Shown piece after piece: positions 8,052 to 16,730 of a stretch of 64,000 nucleotides of DNA (positions are counted from its first letter, which is position 1; each line of letters begins with the position of its first letter). Under the pieces are notes generated by a model. It was not told where the DNA came from. It ran no database searches and was given only the letters and a program-made list of their open reading frames with translations. Origin of the DNA: Comamonas sp. GB3 AK4-5 (GTDB lineage Bacteria; Pseudomonadota; Gammaproteobacteria; Burkholderiales; Burkholderiaceae_C); assembly GCF_041320665.1 (NCBI RefSeq), contig NZ_CP166730.1, positions 1,178,001 through 1,242,000 on the forward strand, in the 5' to 3' direction. The translations under genes were made by a program, and so were the position numbers.

Positions 8052-10058
8052 ATGAACGACACACTCCTTGAGCAGGGCATTGCTGCGCCTGCCGTATCCG
8101 ATTTGCCTTCTGAAGCATCGCAACTGGACGCCTTGCTGGCCGACCAAGATAACGAAATTGACGCCGCTGTTGCGGAACCCGAAGCCGAAAACGGCTTTGT
8201 GAAGCTGGGCCTGGCTCCTGAGCTGGTGCAGGCTGTGGCTGACCTGGGCTACACCCAGCCCACCGCTGTCCAGCAAAAAGCCATTCCCCTGGCCATGGGC
8301 GAAGGCGCTGATGCCAACGGCTTCATCGACCTGATGGTTTCCAGCCAGACCGGCTCGGGCAAGACGGCTGCTTTCCTGCTGCCTGTGCTCAACACCCTGA
8401 TCCAGCAGCGCGCCGACGCCGATGCTGAAGCCAAGGCCGAGTTCGACCGCCAATGCGCTGAAGCTGCTGCCCGTGGTGAACCCACGCCCAAGCGCGCCAA
8501 GCGCAAGGACCCTACCAACGCCCGCAACTTCAAGGCTGCCGTGCCCGGCGCCCTGGTGCTGTGCCCCACGCGTGAGCTGGCCCAGCAGGTGGCGCATGAC
8601 GCCATCGAACTGGTCAAGCACTGCCGTGGCCTGCGCATTGCCAACGTGGTGGGCGGTATTCCTTACCAGCTGCAAATCGCCAAGCTGCAAAACGCCGATC
8701 TGGTGGTGGCAACGCCTGGCCGTCTGCTGGACCTGCAGCGCTCGATGCAGATCAAGCTGGACAAGGTGCAGTTCCTGGTGGTCGACGAAGCCGACCGCAT
8801 GCTGGACCTGGGCTTCTCCGACGACCTGGCCGAAGTCAACCAAATGACTTCCCAGCGCAAGCAGACCATGATGTTCAGCGCCACGTTCGCTCCCCGCGTT
8901 CAGCAGCTGGCCATGCGTGTGATGCACGACAACGGCGCCGGCGTGAAGAAGGTGACCGTGGACACCCCGCAGGAAAAGCACGCCAGCATCAAGCAGGTGC
9001 TGTTCTGGGCTGACAACGCCCAGCACAAGCGCAAGCTGCTGGACCACTGGCTGCGTGACTCCTCCATCAACCAGGCCATCGTGTTCGCTTCCACCCAGGT
9101 GGAGTGCGACGGTCTGGCAACCGATCTGCAGCAAGAAGGCTTCTCTGCCGTGGCACTGCACGGTGCGCTGAGCCAGGGCCTGCGCAACCGCCGCCTGATG
9201 GCGCTGCGCAATGGCCAGGTGCAGATCTTGGTGGCTACTGATGTGGCGGCACGCGGTATCGACGTGCCCACCATCACCCACGTGTTCAACTACGGCCTGC
9301 CCATGAAGGCCGAAGACTACACCCACCGTATCGGCCGTACCGGCCGTGCGGGCCGCGAAGGTACGGCCGTGACGTTTGCGGAGTTCCGCGACCGTCGCCG
9401 TGTGTTCGACATCGAAGGCTATACCCGCCAGCAATTCAAGGCCGAAGTGCTGCCAGGCCTGGAGCCCCAGCAACGCTTCCCCGCAGCCGGTGAGCGCGAT
9501 GGCCGCCGTGGCGGTGGTGGCGGCGGCGGTGGCCGTGGTGGTTTTGCCGGTCGCCGTGATGGCGAAGGCTATGGCCGCAAGCAAGGCTTTGGTGGTGATC
9601 GTGGCGGTTTCGGCGGTGGCGGTGGTCGTGGTGGCTTCGGCGGCGATCGTGAACGCAGCTTCGGCGGTGATCGCGGTGGTTTTGGCGGCCGTGAGCGCGA
9701 AGGCTTTGCCCCGCGTGGTGAGCAGCGTGGCTTCGGCGGCAATGACCGCGGTGGCGAGCGTCGCAGCTTCGGTGGTGACCGTCCTGAGCGCAGCTTTGGT
9801 GGTGATCGCGGTGGCTTTGCCGGCCGTGACGGTGGTGCACCGCGTGGCGAACAGCGCAGCTTTGGCGGCGACCGTCCGGAGCGCAGCTTTGGTGGTGGTG
9901 ACCGTGGTGGCTTCGGCGGTGGCCGTGACCGTGAGGGCTTTGCCCCCCGTGGCGACAGCCGCGGCTTTGGCGGCAAGTCGGCTGCTCCCAAGCCTTATGC
10001 ACCGCGTGACAACGGCGCAGGCCGTGGCGGCAAGGGCTTTTCGCGCAACGAACGTTGA
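8052..10058 (+). CDS. DEAD-box ATP-dependent RNA helicase with long RGG-rich tail (RhlE-like)
   Basis: The 668-residue product has a Q motif (GYTQPTAVQQKAIPL, 67-81), motif I SQTGSGKT (98-105), motif Ia PTRELAQQ, DEAD box (245-248), SAT (276-278), ARGIDVP (400-406) and HRIGRTGR (425-432). A charged insertion (about 120-160) lies between motifs I and Ia. From about residue 481 to the end the protein is a low-complexity tail of Gly/Arg/Phe repeats such as SFGGDRGGF, an RNA-binding RGG region. It is likely involved in ribosome assembly or mRNA decay in the cold. ATGs at 8040 and 8052 are both possible. The tail repeats are made of near-identical codons, which creates long open frames on the other strand that are not genes. 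Confidence 0.93.
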   Translation: MNDTLLEQGIAAPAVSDLPSEASQLDALLADQDNEIDAAVAEPEAENGFVKLGLAPELVQAVADLGYTQPTAVQQKAIPLAMGEGADANGFIDLMVSSQTGSGKTAAFLLPVLNTLIQQRADADAEAKAEFDRQCAEAAARGEPTPKRAKRKDPTNARNFKAAVPGALVLCPTRELAQQVAHDAIELVKHCRGLRIANVVGGIPYQLQIAKLQNADLVVATPGRLLDLQRSMQIKLDKVQFLVVDEADRMLDLGFSDDLAEVNQMTSQRKQTMMFSATFAPRVQQLAMRVMHDNGAGVKKVTVDTPQEKHASIKQVLFWADNAQHKRKLLDHWLRDSSINQAIVFASTQVECDGLATDLQQEGFSAVALHGALSQGLRNRRLMALRNGQVQILVATDVAARGIDVPTITHVFNYGLPMKAEDYTHRIGRTGRAGREGTAVTFAEFRDRRRVFDIEGYTRQQFKAEVLPGLEPQQRFPAAGERDGRRGGGGGGGGRGGFAGRRDGEGYGRKQGFGGDRGGFGGGGGRGGFGGDRERSFGGDRGGFGGREREGFAPRGEQRGFGGNDRGGERRSFGGDRPERSFGGDRGGFAGRDGGAPRGEQRSFGGDRPERSFGGGDRGGFGGGRDREGFAPRGDSRGFGGKSAAPKPYAPRDNGAGRGGKGFSRNER

Positions 10059-10121
10059 TCGTTCGCTGTCTCCTGCGGCAGGGTCGTTAAGATACGGCCT
10101 TGCTCAAGGAGGAGTTCAAGA

Positions 10122-10424
10122 ATGAAATTTGCCCAGATCGCCGTCATTGTTGCTGCTGTTGCCCTGGCGGGCTGTGCAGCCCTGCAGCCCCAGGACCCCA
10201 TGGTCAAGGACGCTGCGCCCTACGTGGAAAACCCAGACTACGATTACGCGCTGGTCTGCGATTTGCGCCACGACGATCTGCGCAAATGCGAAGCCACGCT
10301 CAAGCAGCTGTGCAGTGACCGGGGTTTCCTGGACCTGCGCATCCGCCCACTGCGTGAGCCCGGCAGCAATGTGGAAAGCTCTACGCACCGGCTGATGCAG
10401 GTGCAGTGCAAGGCACGCAGCTGA
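10122..10424 (+). CDS. Small putative lipoprotein of unknown function
   Basis: The 100-residue product starts with a type-II signal peptide: MKFAQIAVIVAAVALAGC, with the lipobox LAGC at residues 15-18. The mature part has three further cysteines (about 47, 56 and 63), one more near the C-terminus, and the sequence DLRHDDLRKCEATLKQLC. It resembles no family I can name. A strong Shine-Dalgarno (AAGGAGGAG, about 10106-10114) precedes the ATG. It lies between the helicase and a strong palindrome. Confidence 0.8.
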   Translation: MKFAQIAVIVAAVALAGCAALQPQDPMVKDAAPYVENPDYDYALVCDLRHDDLRKCEATLKQLCSDRGFLDLRIRPLREPGSNVESSTHRLMQVQCKARS

Positions 10425-10445
10425 GTCGGTTCTCGCTATTCCCGC

Positions 10446-10478
10446 AACGGGCACCATGGAAATCCCATGGTGCCCGTT
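10446..10478. terminator. Strong palindrome after the lipoprotein gene
   Basis: A perfect 14-bp stem (10446-10459 with 10465-10478) closes a 5-nt loop, but no T-run follows on either strand. It may still terminate or protect the 3' end of the lipoprotein mRNA. Confidence 0.5.
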
Positions 10479-10686
10479 GTCATTGGGGGCATTGAGCCGG
10501 TTCTTATTACAATGCGCCCATCGTCGCAGCCAGGCATGCGGCCGGAGCCCGCGCAGTGCAAGCACAGCGCGAGCGCGCCGGCACCGGCACCGCTTGTGTC
10601 TGAATGAATGAGTACGCCACCTGGCACCGCCAGATGGCCTGCATGGCGGGTGACGCCACGCACACCCCAACCACCAAAGGAATTCC

Positions 10687-11781
10687 ATGAGCCTCAAATG
10701 CGGCATCGTGGGCCTGCCCAATGTGGGCAAGTCCACCCTGTTCAACGCCCTGACCAAGGCCGGCATCGCCGCCGAGAACTATCCCTTCTGCACCATCGAG
10801 CCCAATACCGGCGTGGTGGAAGTGCCCGATCCCCGTCTGGACCAGCTGGCCCAGATCATCACCCCCGAGCGCATCGTGCCGGCGATTGTGGAGTTTGTGG
10901 ACATCGCGGGCCTGGTGGCCGGTGCCTCCAAGGGTGAAGGCCTGGGCAACCAGTTCCTGGCCCATATCCGCGAGACCGACGCCATCGTCAATGTGGTGCG
11001 CTGCTTTGAAGACCCCAACGTGATCCACGTGGCCAACAAGGTGGATCCGATTTCCGACATCGAAGTCATCCAGACCGAGTTGTGCCTGGCCGACCTGGCC
11101 ACGGTGGACAAGGCGCTGAACCGCTACAGCAAGGCCGCCAAGTCGGGCAATGACAAGGAGGCCGCCAAGCTGGTGTCCCTGCTCACCCCCATCCAGGCCG
11201 TGCTCAACGAAGGCAAGCCTGCACGCGTTGTGCCGGTCTCCAAGGAAGACGCCCCTCTGCTCAAGCAGTTCTGCCTGATCACGGCCAAGCCCGCCATGTT
11301 TGTGGGCAATGTGTCCGAAGACGGTTTCGAAAACAACCCGCTGCTCGACAGCCTCAAGGCCTATGCGGATGCACAAGGCGCACCGGTGGTGGCCATCTGC
11401 GCCAAGATCGAGGCCGAAATGTCGGAGATGAGCGACGAAGACCGTGACATGTTCCTGCAAGAGCTGGGTCTGCAGGAGCCGGGCCTGAACCGCCTGATCC
11501 GCGCCGGCTTCAAGCTGCTGGGCCTGCAAACCTATTTCACCGCAGGTGTGAAGGAAGTGCGCGCCTGGACCGTGCCCGTGGGTGCCACCGCGCCCCAGGC
11601 CGCAGGCGTGATCCACGGTGACTTCGAGCGCGGCTTCATCCGTGCCCAGACCATTGCCTTTGACGACTTCATCCAGTTCAAGGGCGAGCAGGGCGCCAAG
11701 GACGCGGGCAAGATGCGCGCCGAAGGCAAGGAATACATCGTCAAGGACGGCGATGTGCTGAACTTCTTGTTCAACGTCTGA
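10687..11781 (+). CDS. ychF: Redox-regulated ATPase YchF
   Basis: YchF (Obg-related TRAFAC protein, OLA1 homologue) hydrolyses ATP rather than GTP and is linked to ribosome function and oxidative stress. The 364-residue product has the P-loop PNVGKSTLF (11-19), DIAG (72-75), and NVSE (208-211) in place of NKxD, which is the family's reason for ATP preference. It ends in a TGS-like domain running to the usual DVLNFLFNV terminus. A GGAATTCC sequence precedes the ATG. A clear terminator follows. Confidence 0.96.
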   Translation: MSLKCGIVGLPNVGKSTLFNALTKAGIAAENYPFCTIEPNTGVVEVPDPRLDQLAQIITPERIVPAIVEFVDIAGLVAGASKGEGLGNQFLAHIRETDAIVNVVRCFEDPNVIHVANKVDPISDIEVIQTELCLADLATVDKALNRYSKAAKSGNDKEAAKLVSLLTPIQAVLNEGKPARVVPVSKEDAPLLKQFCLITAKPAMFVGNVSEDGFENNPLLDSLKAYADAQGAPVVAICAKIEAEMSEMSDEDRDMFLQELGLQEPGLNRLIRAGFKLLGLQTYFTAGVKEVRAWTVPVGATAPQAAGVIHGDFERGFIRAQTIAFDDFIQFKGEQGAKDAGKMRAEGKEYIVKDGDVLNFLFNV

Positions 11782-11800
11782 GCACCAGAGCGTTGCAACC

Positions 11801-11826
11801 AAGCCCTCCTTGTGAGGGCTTTTTTG
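11801..11826 (+). terminator. Rho-independent terminator after ychF
   Basis: AAGCCCTC pairs with GAGGGCTT across CTTGT, followed by a T-run to 11826. Confidence 0.88.
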
Positions 11827-11927
11827 TGACCGGGCGCGGGTCGGTACCGGTTTTCTCGGTCCAGACAGGCCCGCATCGGCAGGCACACAAGGCGCCAGGC
11901 CACAGCCCGGTGGCAGGACACTAGAAT

Positions 11928-12908
11928 TTGGGTCTTCTTCCACCTCTTTCGCCGCTTTGGCGCTTGCCCGATTTGAACGACTCTGGATTGCATTCCGTGC
12001 AGGCCGATCTGGTGGCTGTGCTGGTGGCCGTGACTGCCGGCCAGCCCCGTATCCTGACCACGCAGACCGGGCGCAAGCTGCCGGCCGGGCCCTTCAGCGC
12101 CCACCACCGCTCGCTGCAGGCCAGCCTGCGCGCCTGGGTGGAGGCCCATACCCACCATCCGCTGGGCTATGTGGAGCAGCTCTACACCTTTCCCGACGGA
12201 GACCGTAGCCAACAGCTGGGCGTGCGCGCCATCTCCATCAGCTATTTGGGGCTGACGCGGGAGCGCGAAGATGCCCAGGCCGGTGGTGGAATGTGGCAGG
12301 ACTGGTACCGCTACTTTCCCTGGGAGGACTGGCGCAGTGGTGCGCCGGCGTTGCTGGCGGCGACCATTGACCCGCAGCTGCGCCACTGGAGCCAGGCTGT
12401 TCCTGATATGCAAGCGCAACAAGCGCGCTGGCAGCGCGCTGCCATGACATTTGGCCTGGATGGCTGTGAGTGGAATGAAGAGCTGGTGCTGCAGCGCTAT
12501 GAGCTGCTGTACGAGCTGGGCCTGGTGGCCGAAGCTTGGCGCGATGCCGCACAACCACCCGATCGGTCGCTGCTCCCAGGCCAGGACATGGCCCATGACC
12601 ACCGCCGCATTCTGGCCACGGCCATGGCCAGACTGCGCGCCAAGATCAAATACCGGCCCGTGGTGTTTGAGCTGATGCCGCCGGAATTCACCCTGCTGCA
12701 GCTGCAGCAGACGGTGGAGGCCTTGGCGGGCCGTGGGCTGCACAAGCAGAACTTCCGCCGTCTGATTGAACAGCAGGCCCTGGTGGAAGAGACGGGGCAG
12801 ATGGCCGTGGGCACGGCCGGGCGGCCCGCCAAATTGTTCCGCTTTCGCAGCAATGTGCTGCTGGAGCGGGCCATTGCCGGCTCCAAGCTGCCTTTGGCAA
12901 GAAGCTGA
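11928..12908 (+). CDS. nadQ: NadQ/NrtR-type transcriptional regulator (Nudix-like + winged helix)
   Basis: The roughly 326-residue product joins an N-terminal Nudix-like domain (VQADLVAVLVAV through LYTFPDGDR to RAISISYLGL, about 24-110) to a C-terminal winged-helix domain (about 230-315, FTLLQLQQTVEALAGRGLHKQNFRRLI and GRPAKLFRF). This is the architecture of NrtR-like NAD regulators; the betaproteobacterial branch is called NadQ. No catalytic Nudix box is seen, consistent with a ligand-sensing role. nadC follows in the same direction behind two palindromes that look like its operators. There is no ATG near the start: TTG at 11928, TTG at 11973 and GTG at 11997 are all possible, so the N-terminus is uncertain. 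Confidence 0.75.
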   Translation: MGLLPPLSPLWRLPDLNDSGLHSVQADLVAVLVAVTAGQPRILTTQTGRKLPAGPFSAHHRSLQASLRAWVEAHTHHPLGYVEQLYTFPDGDRSQQLGVRAISISYLGLTREREDAQAGGGMWQDWYRYFPWEDWRSGAPALLAATIDPQLRHWSQAVPDMQAQQARWQRAAMTFGLDGCEWNEELVLQRYELLYELGLVAEAWRDAAQPPDRSLLPGQDMAHDHRRILATAMARLRAKIKYRPVVFELMPPEFTLLQLQQTVEALAGRGLHKQNFRRLIEQQALVEETGQMAVGTAGRPAKLFRFRSNVLLERAIAGSKLPLARS

Positions 12909-12974
12909 GAGCCTCTTCTGAGGACCGGCCGCAACGCCGACATGCGCTTGGGAGGGCTGGTGTGGCTCCAGGGC

Positions 12975-13003
12975 TTGACGTGGCTAATGCTCATTATTAG
13001 CAT
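12975..13003 (+). promoter_or_regulatory. Candidate nadC promoter
   Basis: TTGACG (12975-12980), a 17-nt spacer and TAGCAT (12998-13003). Operator 1 covers the spacer and the -10, so bound regulator would block RNA polymerase. Confidence 0.55.
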
Positions 13004-13004
13004 A
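12986..13004 (+). promoter_or_regulatory. Predicted NadQ operator 1
   Basis: AATGCTCA (12986-12993), 3-nt spacer, TTAGCATA (12997-13004). The half-site AATGCTCA is the exact complement of the TGAGCATT half-site in operator 2, and both sites use the same 8-3-8 layout. Confidence 0.6.
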
Positions 13005-13052
13005 AGTATATGTGCGCGCTGCCGATGGCCGCGCGCTTGTTTTTGGCTAATA

Positions 13053-13071
13053 AATACTCAAAATGAGCATT
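13053..13071 (+). promoter_or_regulatory. Predicted NadQ operator 2 overlapping the nadC start codon
   Basis: AATACTCA (13053-13060), AAA, TGAGCATT (13064-13071), a near-perfect palindrome that includes the ATG at 13063. Regulator bound here could act as a roadblock. Confidence 0.62.
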
Positions 13072-13932
13072 AATAAATTTGCAGCCCTCCCGATTCCATC
13101 CCTGCCCGAGGTGATGCTGGAGCCGCTGGTGCGCATGGCCCTGCTGGAAGACCTGGGCCGTGCCGGAGACCTGACCACGGACAGCATTGTTCCCGCCGAT
13201 GCCTCGGACGCCCTGCGCCTGGTGGCGCGCCAGGAAGGTGTGCTGGCCGGTCTGGACCTGGCCCGCCTGGCCTTTGGGTTCATGGACCGGCAGATGGCGT
13301 TCGACCTGGTCTGTGGTGACGGCACGCGGCTTCAGCCTGGCATGGAGATTGCGCGCATACGCGGCAAAAGCCGTGCCATCCTCAGCGCGGAGCGCACGGC
13401 GCTGAACTATCTCTGCCATCTGAGTGGTGTGGCCTCGGCCACGCATTCCATTGCCCAGGCGATTGCAGGCTTTGGCACCCGTGTGACCTGCACGCGCAAG
13501 ACTATGCCCGGTCTGCGGGCGCTGCAAAAGTACGCCGTGCGCGTGGGCGGCGGCAGCAACCACCGCTTCGGCCTGGACGATGCCGTGCTGATCAAGGACA
13601 ACCACATCGCCCTGGCCGGTGATGTGGCCACGGCCGTGGCGCGGGCCAGGGCCGGCGTGGGCCATATGGTGAAGATCGAGCTGGAAGTGGACACGCTGGA
13701 ACAGCTGGAAGTGGCGCTCTCGCTGGGGGTGGATGTGGTGCTGCTGGACAATATGGATCTGGACCAGCTGCGCCAGGCCGTGGCCATGTGCCGGGGCCGG
13801 GCCATCACCGAGGCCTCGGGCCGCATCACGCCCGAAACCGCGCCGGAAGTGGCTGCCACGGGGGTCGACCAGATCGCCGTGGGCTGGTTGACGCACAGCG
13901 CCCGTGTGCTCGACATCGGCCTCGACGCATAA
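13063..13932 (+). CDS. nadC: Nicotinate-nucleotide pyrophosphorylase (carboxylating), QPRTase
   Basis: NadC converts quinolinate and PRPP to nicotinate mononucleotide, the last step of de novo NAD precursor synthesis. The 289-residue product has EDLGRAGDLTTD near the N-terminus, ERTALNYLCHLSGVA (110-124), the substrate-binding TRKTMPGLR (144-152), GGGSNHRFGLDDAVLIKDNH (162-181) and the C-terminal ASGRITPE. Length and motifs are typical. nadA and nadB are not adjacent. It lies downstream of the NadQ-like regulator and its start codon is inside a predicted operator. Confidence 0.96.
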   Translation: MSINKFAALPIPSLPEVMLEPLVRMALLEDLGRAGDLTTDSIVPADASDALRLVARQEGVLAGLDLARLAFGFMDRQMAFDLVCGDGTRLQPGMEIARIRGKSRAILSAERTALNYLCHLSGVASATHSIAQAIAGFGTRVTCTRKTMPGLRALQKYAVRVGGGSNHRFGLDDAVLIKDNHIALAGDVATAVARARAGVGHMVKIELEVDTLEQLEVALSLGVDVVLLDNMDLDQLRQAVAMCRGRAITEASGRITPETAPEVAATGVDQIAVGWLTHSARVLDIGLDA

Positions 13933-14029
13933 GCATGAGATACCTCTTGAACGACAGCGTCGCTGTGCAGCGGCGTTTGCTCGCCGTCACGGGCCTGGAG
14001 GGCGCTTGCCCGGCAGGAAGGCCCGGTCT

Positions 14030-15025
14030 ATGAGCAAGTCGGCTCCAAGGCGTAAGGGTTGGGTGCTGTGGACGGGCGCTGCACTCTTGCTCGCGGCCGG
14101 TCTGTGGCAGGCCGGCACAGGCATGGCGTCCTTGCGCAAAGACCGGCCTTTGACCATCGTGGTCACGTTTCCGCCCGGGGGCGGCACCGACTTGCTGGCA
14201 CGCAAGCTGGGCGCCGCGCTGCAGGCGCGCACCGGCCAGACCGTGGTGGTGGAAAACCGCCCCGGCGCCAGTGGCAACATCGGTGCGCGCGAGGTGGCCC
14301 AGGCCCCGGCAGACGGCCACACCTTGTTGATGGTCAACAGCGCGTTTGCCATCAACCCCGGCGTTTACCGGCAACTGGACTTTGATCCGCGCAAGGACTT
14401 CAAGGCTGTCTTCAACGTCGGCACCATTGCCTCGGTGCTGGTGGTGCCGCAGACCAGTGCGCTTTGGCAGCTGTCCGATGCGCTGGCCATGGCAAGGGCC
14501 TCCCGGCCCCTGGCCTTTGCCAGCTGCGGCAATGGCACGCCCCAGCATCTGGCCGGTGAAATGCTGGCCCAGGGCACAGACACGGCTTGGCAGCATGTGC
14601 CCTACAAGGGCTGCGGGCCAGCCGTGCTGGCCGTGGCTGCCGGCCAGGTGCCCATGGCCGTGGTCACGGCCAGCAGCGCGGCACCGCTGATGGCGGCCGG
14701 CCGGGTGCGTGCCATTGCCACCACGGCACCAGCCCGGCTGGCGCAATGGCCCGAGCTGCCCACCGTGGCCGAGCAAGGTCTGCCCGGTTTTGCGCTGGAG
14801 CAGTGGCATGGCCTGCTGGCCCCTGCCGGCATGCCCGACGCCACCATCCAGCATTGGCATGCGGCATTGCGGCAGCAACTGGACGATCCCGACATGCAGC
14901 TGGCCCTGCAAGCCCAGGGCTATACCCTGGTGATGCAATCGGCAGCGGAATTTGCGGCGCTGATCCAGGCAGACATGGAGCGCTACGCAGCGACCACGCA
15001 GTCCCTGGATCTGCAGATGGACTGA
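14030..15025 (+). CDS. Bug-family periplasmic solute receptor (tripartite tricarboxylate transporter substrate-binding protein)
   Basis: The 331-residue product starts with a basic stretch and a hydrophobic export signal (VLWTGAALLLAAGLW, about 12-26). It continues with the Bug/TctC hallmark PLTIVVTFPPGGGTDLLAR and ENRPGASGNIGAREVA, and ends with the C-terminal helices. Such receptors bind carboxylates or amides. As usual in this family no membrane subunits TctA/TctB are adjacent, so the ligand cannot be told. The cleavage site is not a clear AxA, so membrane anchoring is possible. The start is the ATG at 14030; the longer frame upstream overlaps nadC. Confidence 0.88.
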   Translation: MSKSAPRRKGWVLWTGAALLLAAGLWQAGTGMASLRKDRPLTIVVTFPPGGGTDLLARKLGAALQARTGQTVVVENRPGASGNIGAREVAQAPADGHTLLMVNSAFAINPGVYRQLDFDPRKDFKAVFNVGTIASVLVVPQTSALWQLSDALAMARASRPLAFASCGNGTPQHLAGEMLAQGTDTAWQHVPYKGCGPAVLAVAAGQVPMAVVTASSAAPLMAAGRVRAIATTAPARLAQWPELPTVAEQGLPGFALEQWHGLLAPAGMPDATIQHWHAALRQQLDDPDMQLALQAQGYTLVMQSAAEFAALIQADMERYAATTQSLDLQMD

Positions 15026-15209
15026 GGGCGTGAACACGCTCTGAGGGCGCCAGCTGTTTATCCACCAGCTTTGAACGCTAAAAACCACGCAAAATACCTG
15101 AATCCAGTGATGTTCACGCGGTACCGAAACCGCTTCAATACCCTGAATGGGCACAGCACGCAGCCAGCCTACCCGCTGGCTGTCTCTTTTGGCATGGTGC
15201 GAAAAGAGA

Positions 15210-15809
15210 ATGGGGAAGGTGCAAGCCCGTTCTGGGAGAGTGATCGTGGGTCTCGCCACCGCTTCAAGCACGGATACCTTGGGCTCGCCTGCGGGGCATG
15301 CCGCCGACGGCCCCTGGCGCCGCCTGGTGGCGGCACACCAGCACAGGCTGCGTCACTTCATCTACCGCCATATCGGCCATGCAGATGACGCGGAAGAACT
15401 GGTCCAGCAGGCTTTTGTGGAAGCGGTCCATGGTTATTACGGCTTCCGAAAGGAGGCCGAGCTTTCGACATGGCTCTACGGCATCGCCAAGAATCTGGTG
15501 CGCAATTACCTGTCGCGGGCGCCGCAGCGGCGCTATGAGTTCGTGAGTGACGAGGTCTTGCTGGAAACAATGGACACCGCTCCCGGCCCGGACGATGTGC
15601 TGGAATGCCAGCAGGCATTGCGGCGGCTGAACCAGGCGTTGCGGGAGTTGCCGCAGAACATGCAGCAAGTCCTGTGGCTGGTGGGGGTGGAGAAGCTGTC
15701 GTATGAAGCTGCGGCGCAGCAGCTGTCTGTGCCGACGGGGACGGTGCGCAGCCGGGTCTCACGGGCGCGCAGTGCGCTGCAAACAAGGCTGGGGGGCTTG
15801 CCATACTGA
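15210..15809 (+). CDS. ECF-type RNA polymerase sigma factor
   Basis: The 199-residue product has region 2 (LVAAHQHRLRHFIYRHIGHADDAEELVQQAFVEA, then FRKEAELSTWLYGIAKNLVRNYL) and region 4 (LRELPQNMQQVLWLVGVEKLSYEAAAQQLSVPTGTVRSRVSRAR) of sigma-70 group 4, stated here as separate motif blocks. A Pro/Ala linker joins them. No anti-sigma factor gene is adjacent, so control must lie elsewhere or through the small convergent gene. The ATG at 15210 follows AAAGAGA, a usable ribosome-binding site; longer in-frame starts exist. Confidence 0.85.
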   Translation: MGKVQARSGRVIVGLATASSTDTLGSPAGHAADGPWRRLVAAHQHRLRHFIYRHIGHADDAEELVQQAFVEAVHGYYGFRKEAELSTWLYGIAKNLVRNYLSRAPQRRYEFVSDEVLLETMDTAPGPDDVLECQQALRRLNQALRELPQNMQQVLWLVGVEKLSYEAAAQQLSVPTGTVRSRVSRARSALQTRLGGLPY

Positions 15810-15861
15810 CGGGAGCCTCGGGGCAGCCAATGGAGCGGCCTTGTGGGCAGACCGCCGGCGC

Positions 15862-16050
15862 TCAAGGGACCGGGCGCTGAGCAGCGTTGGGGTCTTGCGG
15901 TGGATGAGGGGGTGGCTGGGCGGTGTCGGCATTGCGTGCCAGGTCGTAGCGGCGGGCCATGTCATCCGATGCTTGAAGCTGTGCCCGCAGCAGGGCAATC
16001 ATTGCGCGTGTCTGGGCCATGATTGCTTCGGCGCTGTCGGAGTCGGTCAT
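15862..16050 (-). CDS. Small hypothetical protein (62 aa)
   Basis: The frame runs from MTDSDSAEAIMAQTRAMIAL to a Pro-rich end (QPPPHPPQDPNAAQRPVP). AAGGAAA lies 6-12 nt before the ATG, a good ribosome-binding site. The N-terminal 40 residues are predicted helical and amphipathic. The gene is convergent with the ECF sigma factor and sits just downstream of a perfect 10-6-10 palindrome. No family is recognised; an anti-sigma or regulatory role is only a guess from position. Confidence 0.5.
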   Translation of the reverse strand: MTDSDSAEAIMAQTRAMIALLRAQLQASDDMARRYDLARNADTAQPPPHPPQDPNAAQRPVP

Positions 16051-16063
16051 CGGGTTTCCTTGG

Positions 16064-16089
16064 ACTGAATCTGCATATACAGATTCAGT
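16064..16089. promoter_or_regulatory. Perfect palindrome upstream of the 62-aa gene
   Basis: ACTGAATCTG (16064-16073) and CAGATTCAGT (16080-16089) are perfect complements around CATATA. The site ends 14 bp before the small gene's start codon (minus strand), so it is a candidate operator or mRNA leader hairpin. Confidence 0.5.
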
Positions 16090-16130
16090 AACCGTGGGCC
16101 GCATGGAGTTCCATGGGCCGTCCGCCGTGT

Positions 16131-16643
16131 CTATGCCGGGATGAGCGACAAGATGGCCCAGGTCATCAAAAGATAGCGCATGAATTTGCCGACGGCCATG
16201 TACAGCACGCAGGGCCAGAACGACAGCCGCAGCCAGCCCGCCACGGCGCACAGGGGGTCACCCACCAAGGGCAGCCAGCTCAGCAAACAGGCCTTGGGCC
16301 CCAGCTTGCGCAGCCAGATGCGGGCACGGCGCTCATGGCGTGAGAGGCTGCGTGGCGGCTTGGCCTTCGGGTCGGCGTGCCGGTGCTGGCGTGCCAGCTC
16401 CCAGGCGCGGTGGGCGCCCAGGCCCATCCACCAACTGATGGCGCCGCCCAGCGTATTGCCGGCCGTGGCCACGAAGATGGTCTGCCAGAACAGGCCGGGG
16501 TTGAGCTGCAGCAGACCGACCACGGCGGGCTCAGACCCCAGGGGGAGCAAGGTGGCAGACACCAGGGCGACGAGAAACACCGTGCTGAGCCCGAACTGGG
16601 GCAAGGCCAGCCAGTCAAGCAGTTGCTGCATCCATATTTCCAT
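16131..16643 (-). CDS. YqaA-family inner-membrane protein
   Basis: The roughly 170-residue product has the YqaA/SNARE-associated (DedA-superfamily) signature FLVALVSATLLPLGSEPAVVGLL, followed by ATAGNTLGGAISWWMG, and a C-terminal half with WLPLVGDPLCAVAGWLRL. Four or five membrane helices are visible. The function of the family is not established beyond membrane integrity roles of DedA relatives. In-frame starts at 16676, 16643 and 16631 are possible; family members usually begin close to QQLLDWLALP. Confidence 0.85.
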   Translation of the reverse strand: MEIWMQQLLDWLALPQFGLSTVFLVALVSATLLPLGSEPAVVGLLQLNPGLFWQTIFVATAGNTLGGAISWWMGLGAHRAWELARQHRHADPKAKPPRSLSRHERRARIWLRKLGPKACLLSWLPLVGDPLCAVAGWLRLSFWPCVLYMAVGKFMRYLLMTWAILSLIPA

Positions 16644-16730
16644 GGGGACTAAGTGTAGGTCTTGGCAGACAGGCATCTCCCGCCATTGAAGTTATAAGAC
16701 TATGTTGACGTTTTCGGAGCAAGGCTTGCC

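Noticed and set aside
7770..9584. 604-codon minus-strand ORF
   Set aside because: Antisense to the DEAD-box gene; Ala/Gly/His-rich composition.
9480..10050. Regularly repeated units that resemble a short-repeat array
   Set aside because: They encode the RGG tail of the helicase in frame; spacing is irregular and there are no spacers, so it is not a CRISPR array.
10485..10513. Possible ychF promoter with TACAAT at 10508-10513
   Set aside because: The only TTG-containing -35 candidate is 10 nt away, too close; not listed as a promoter.
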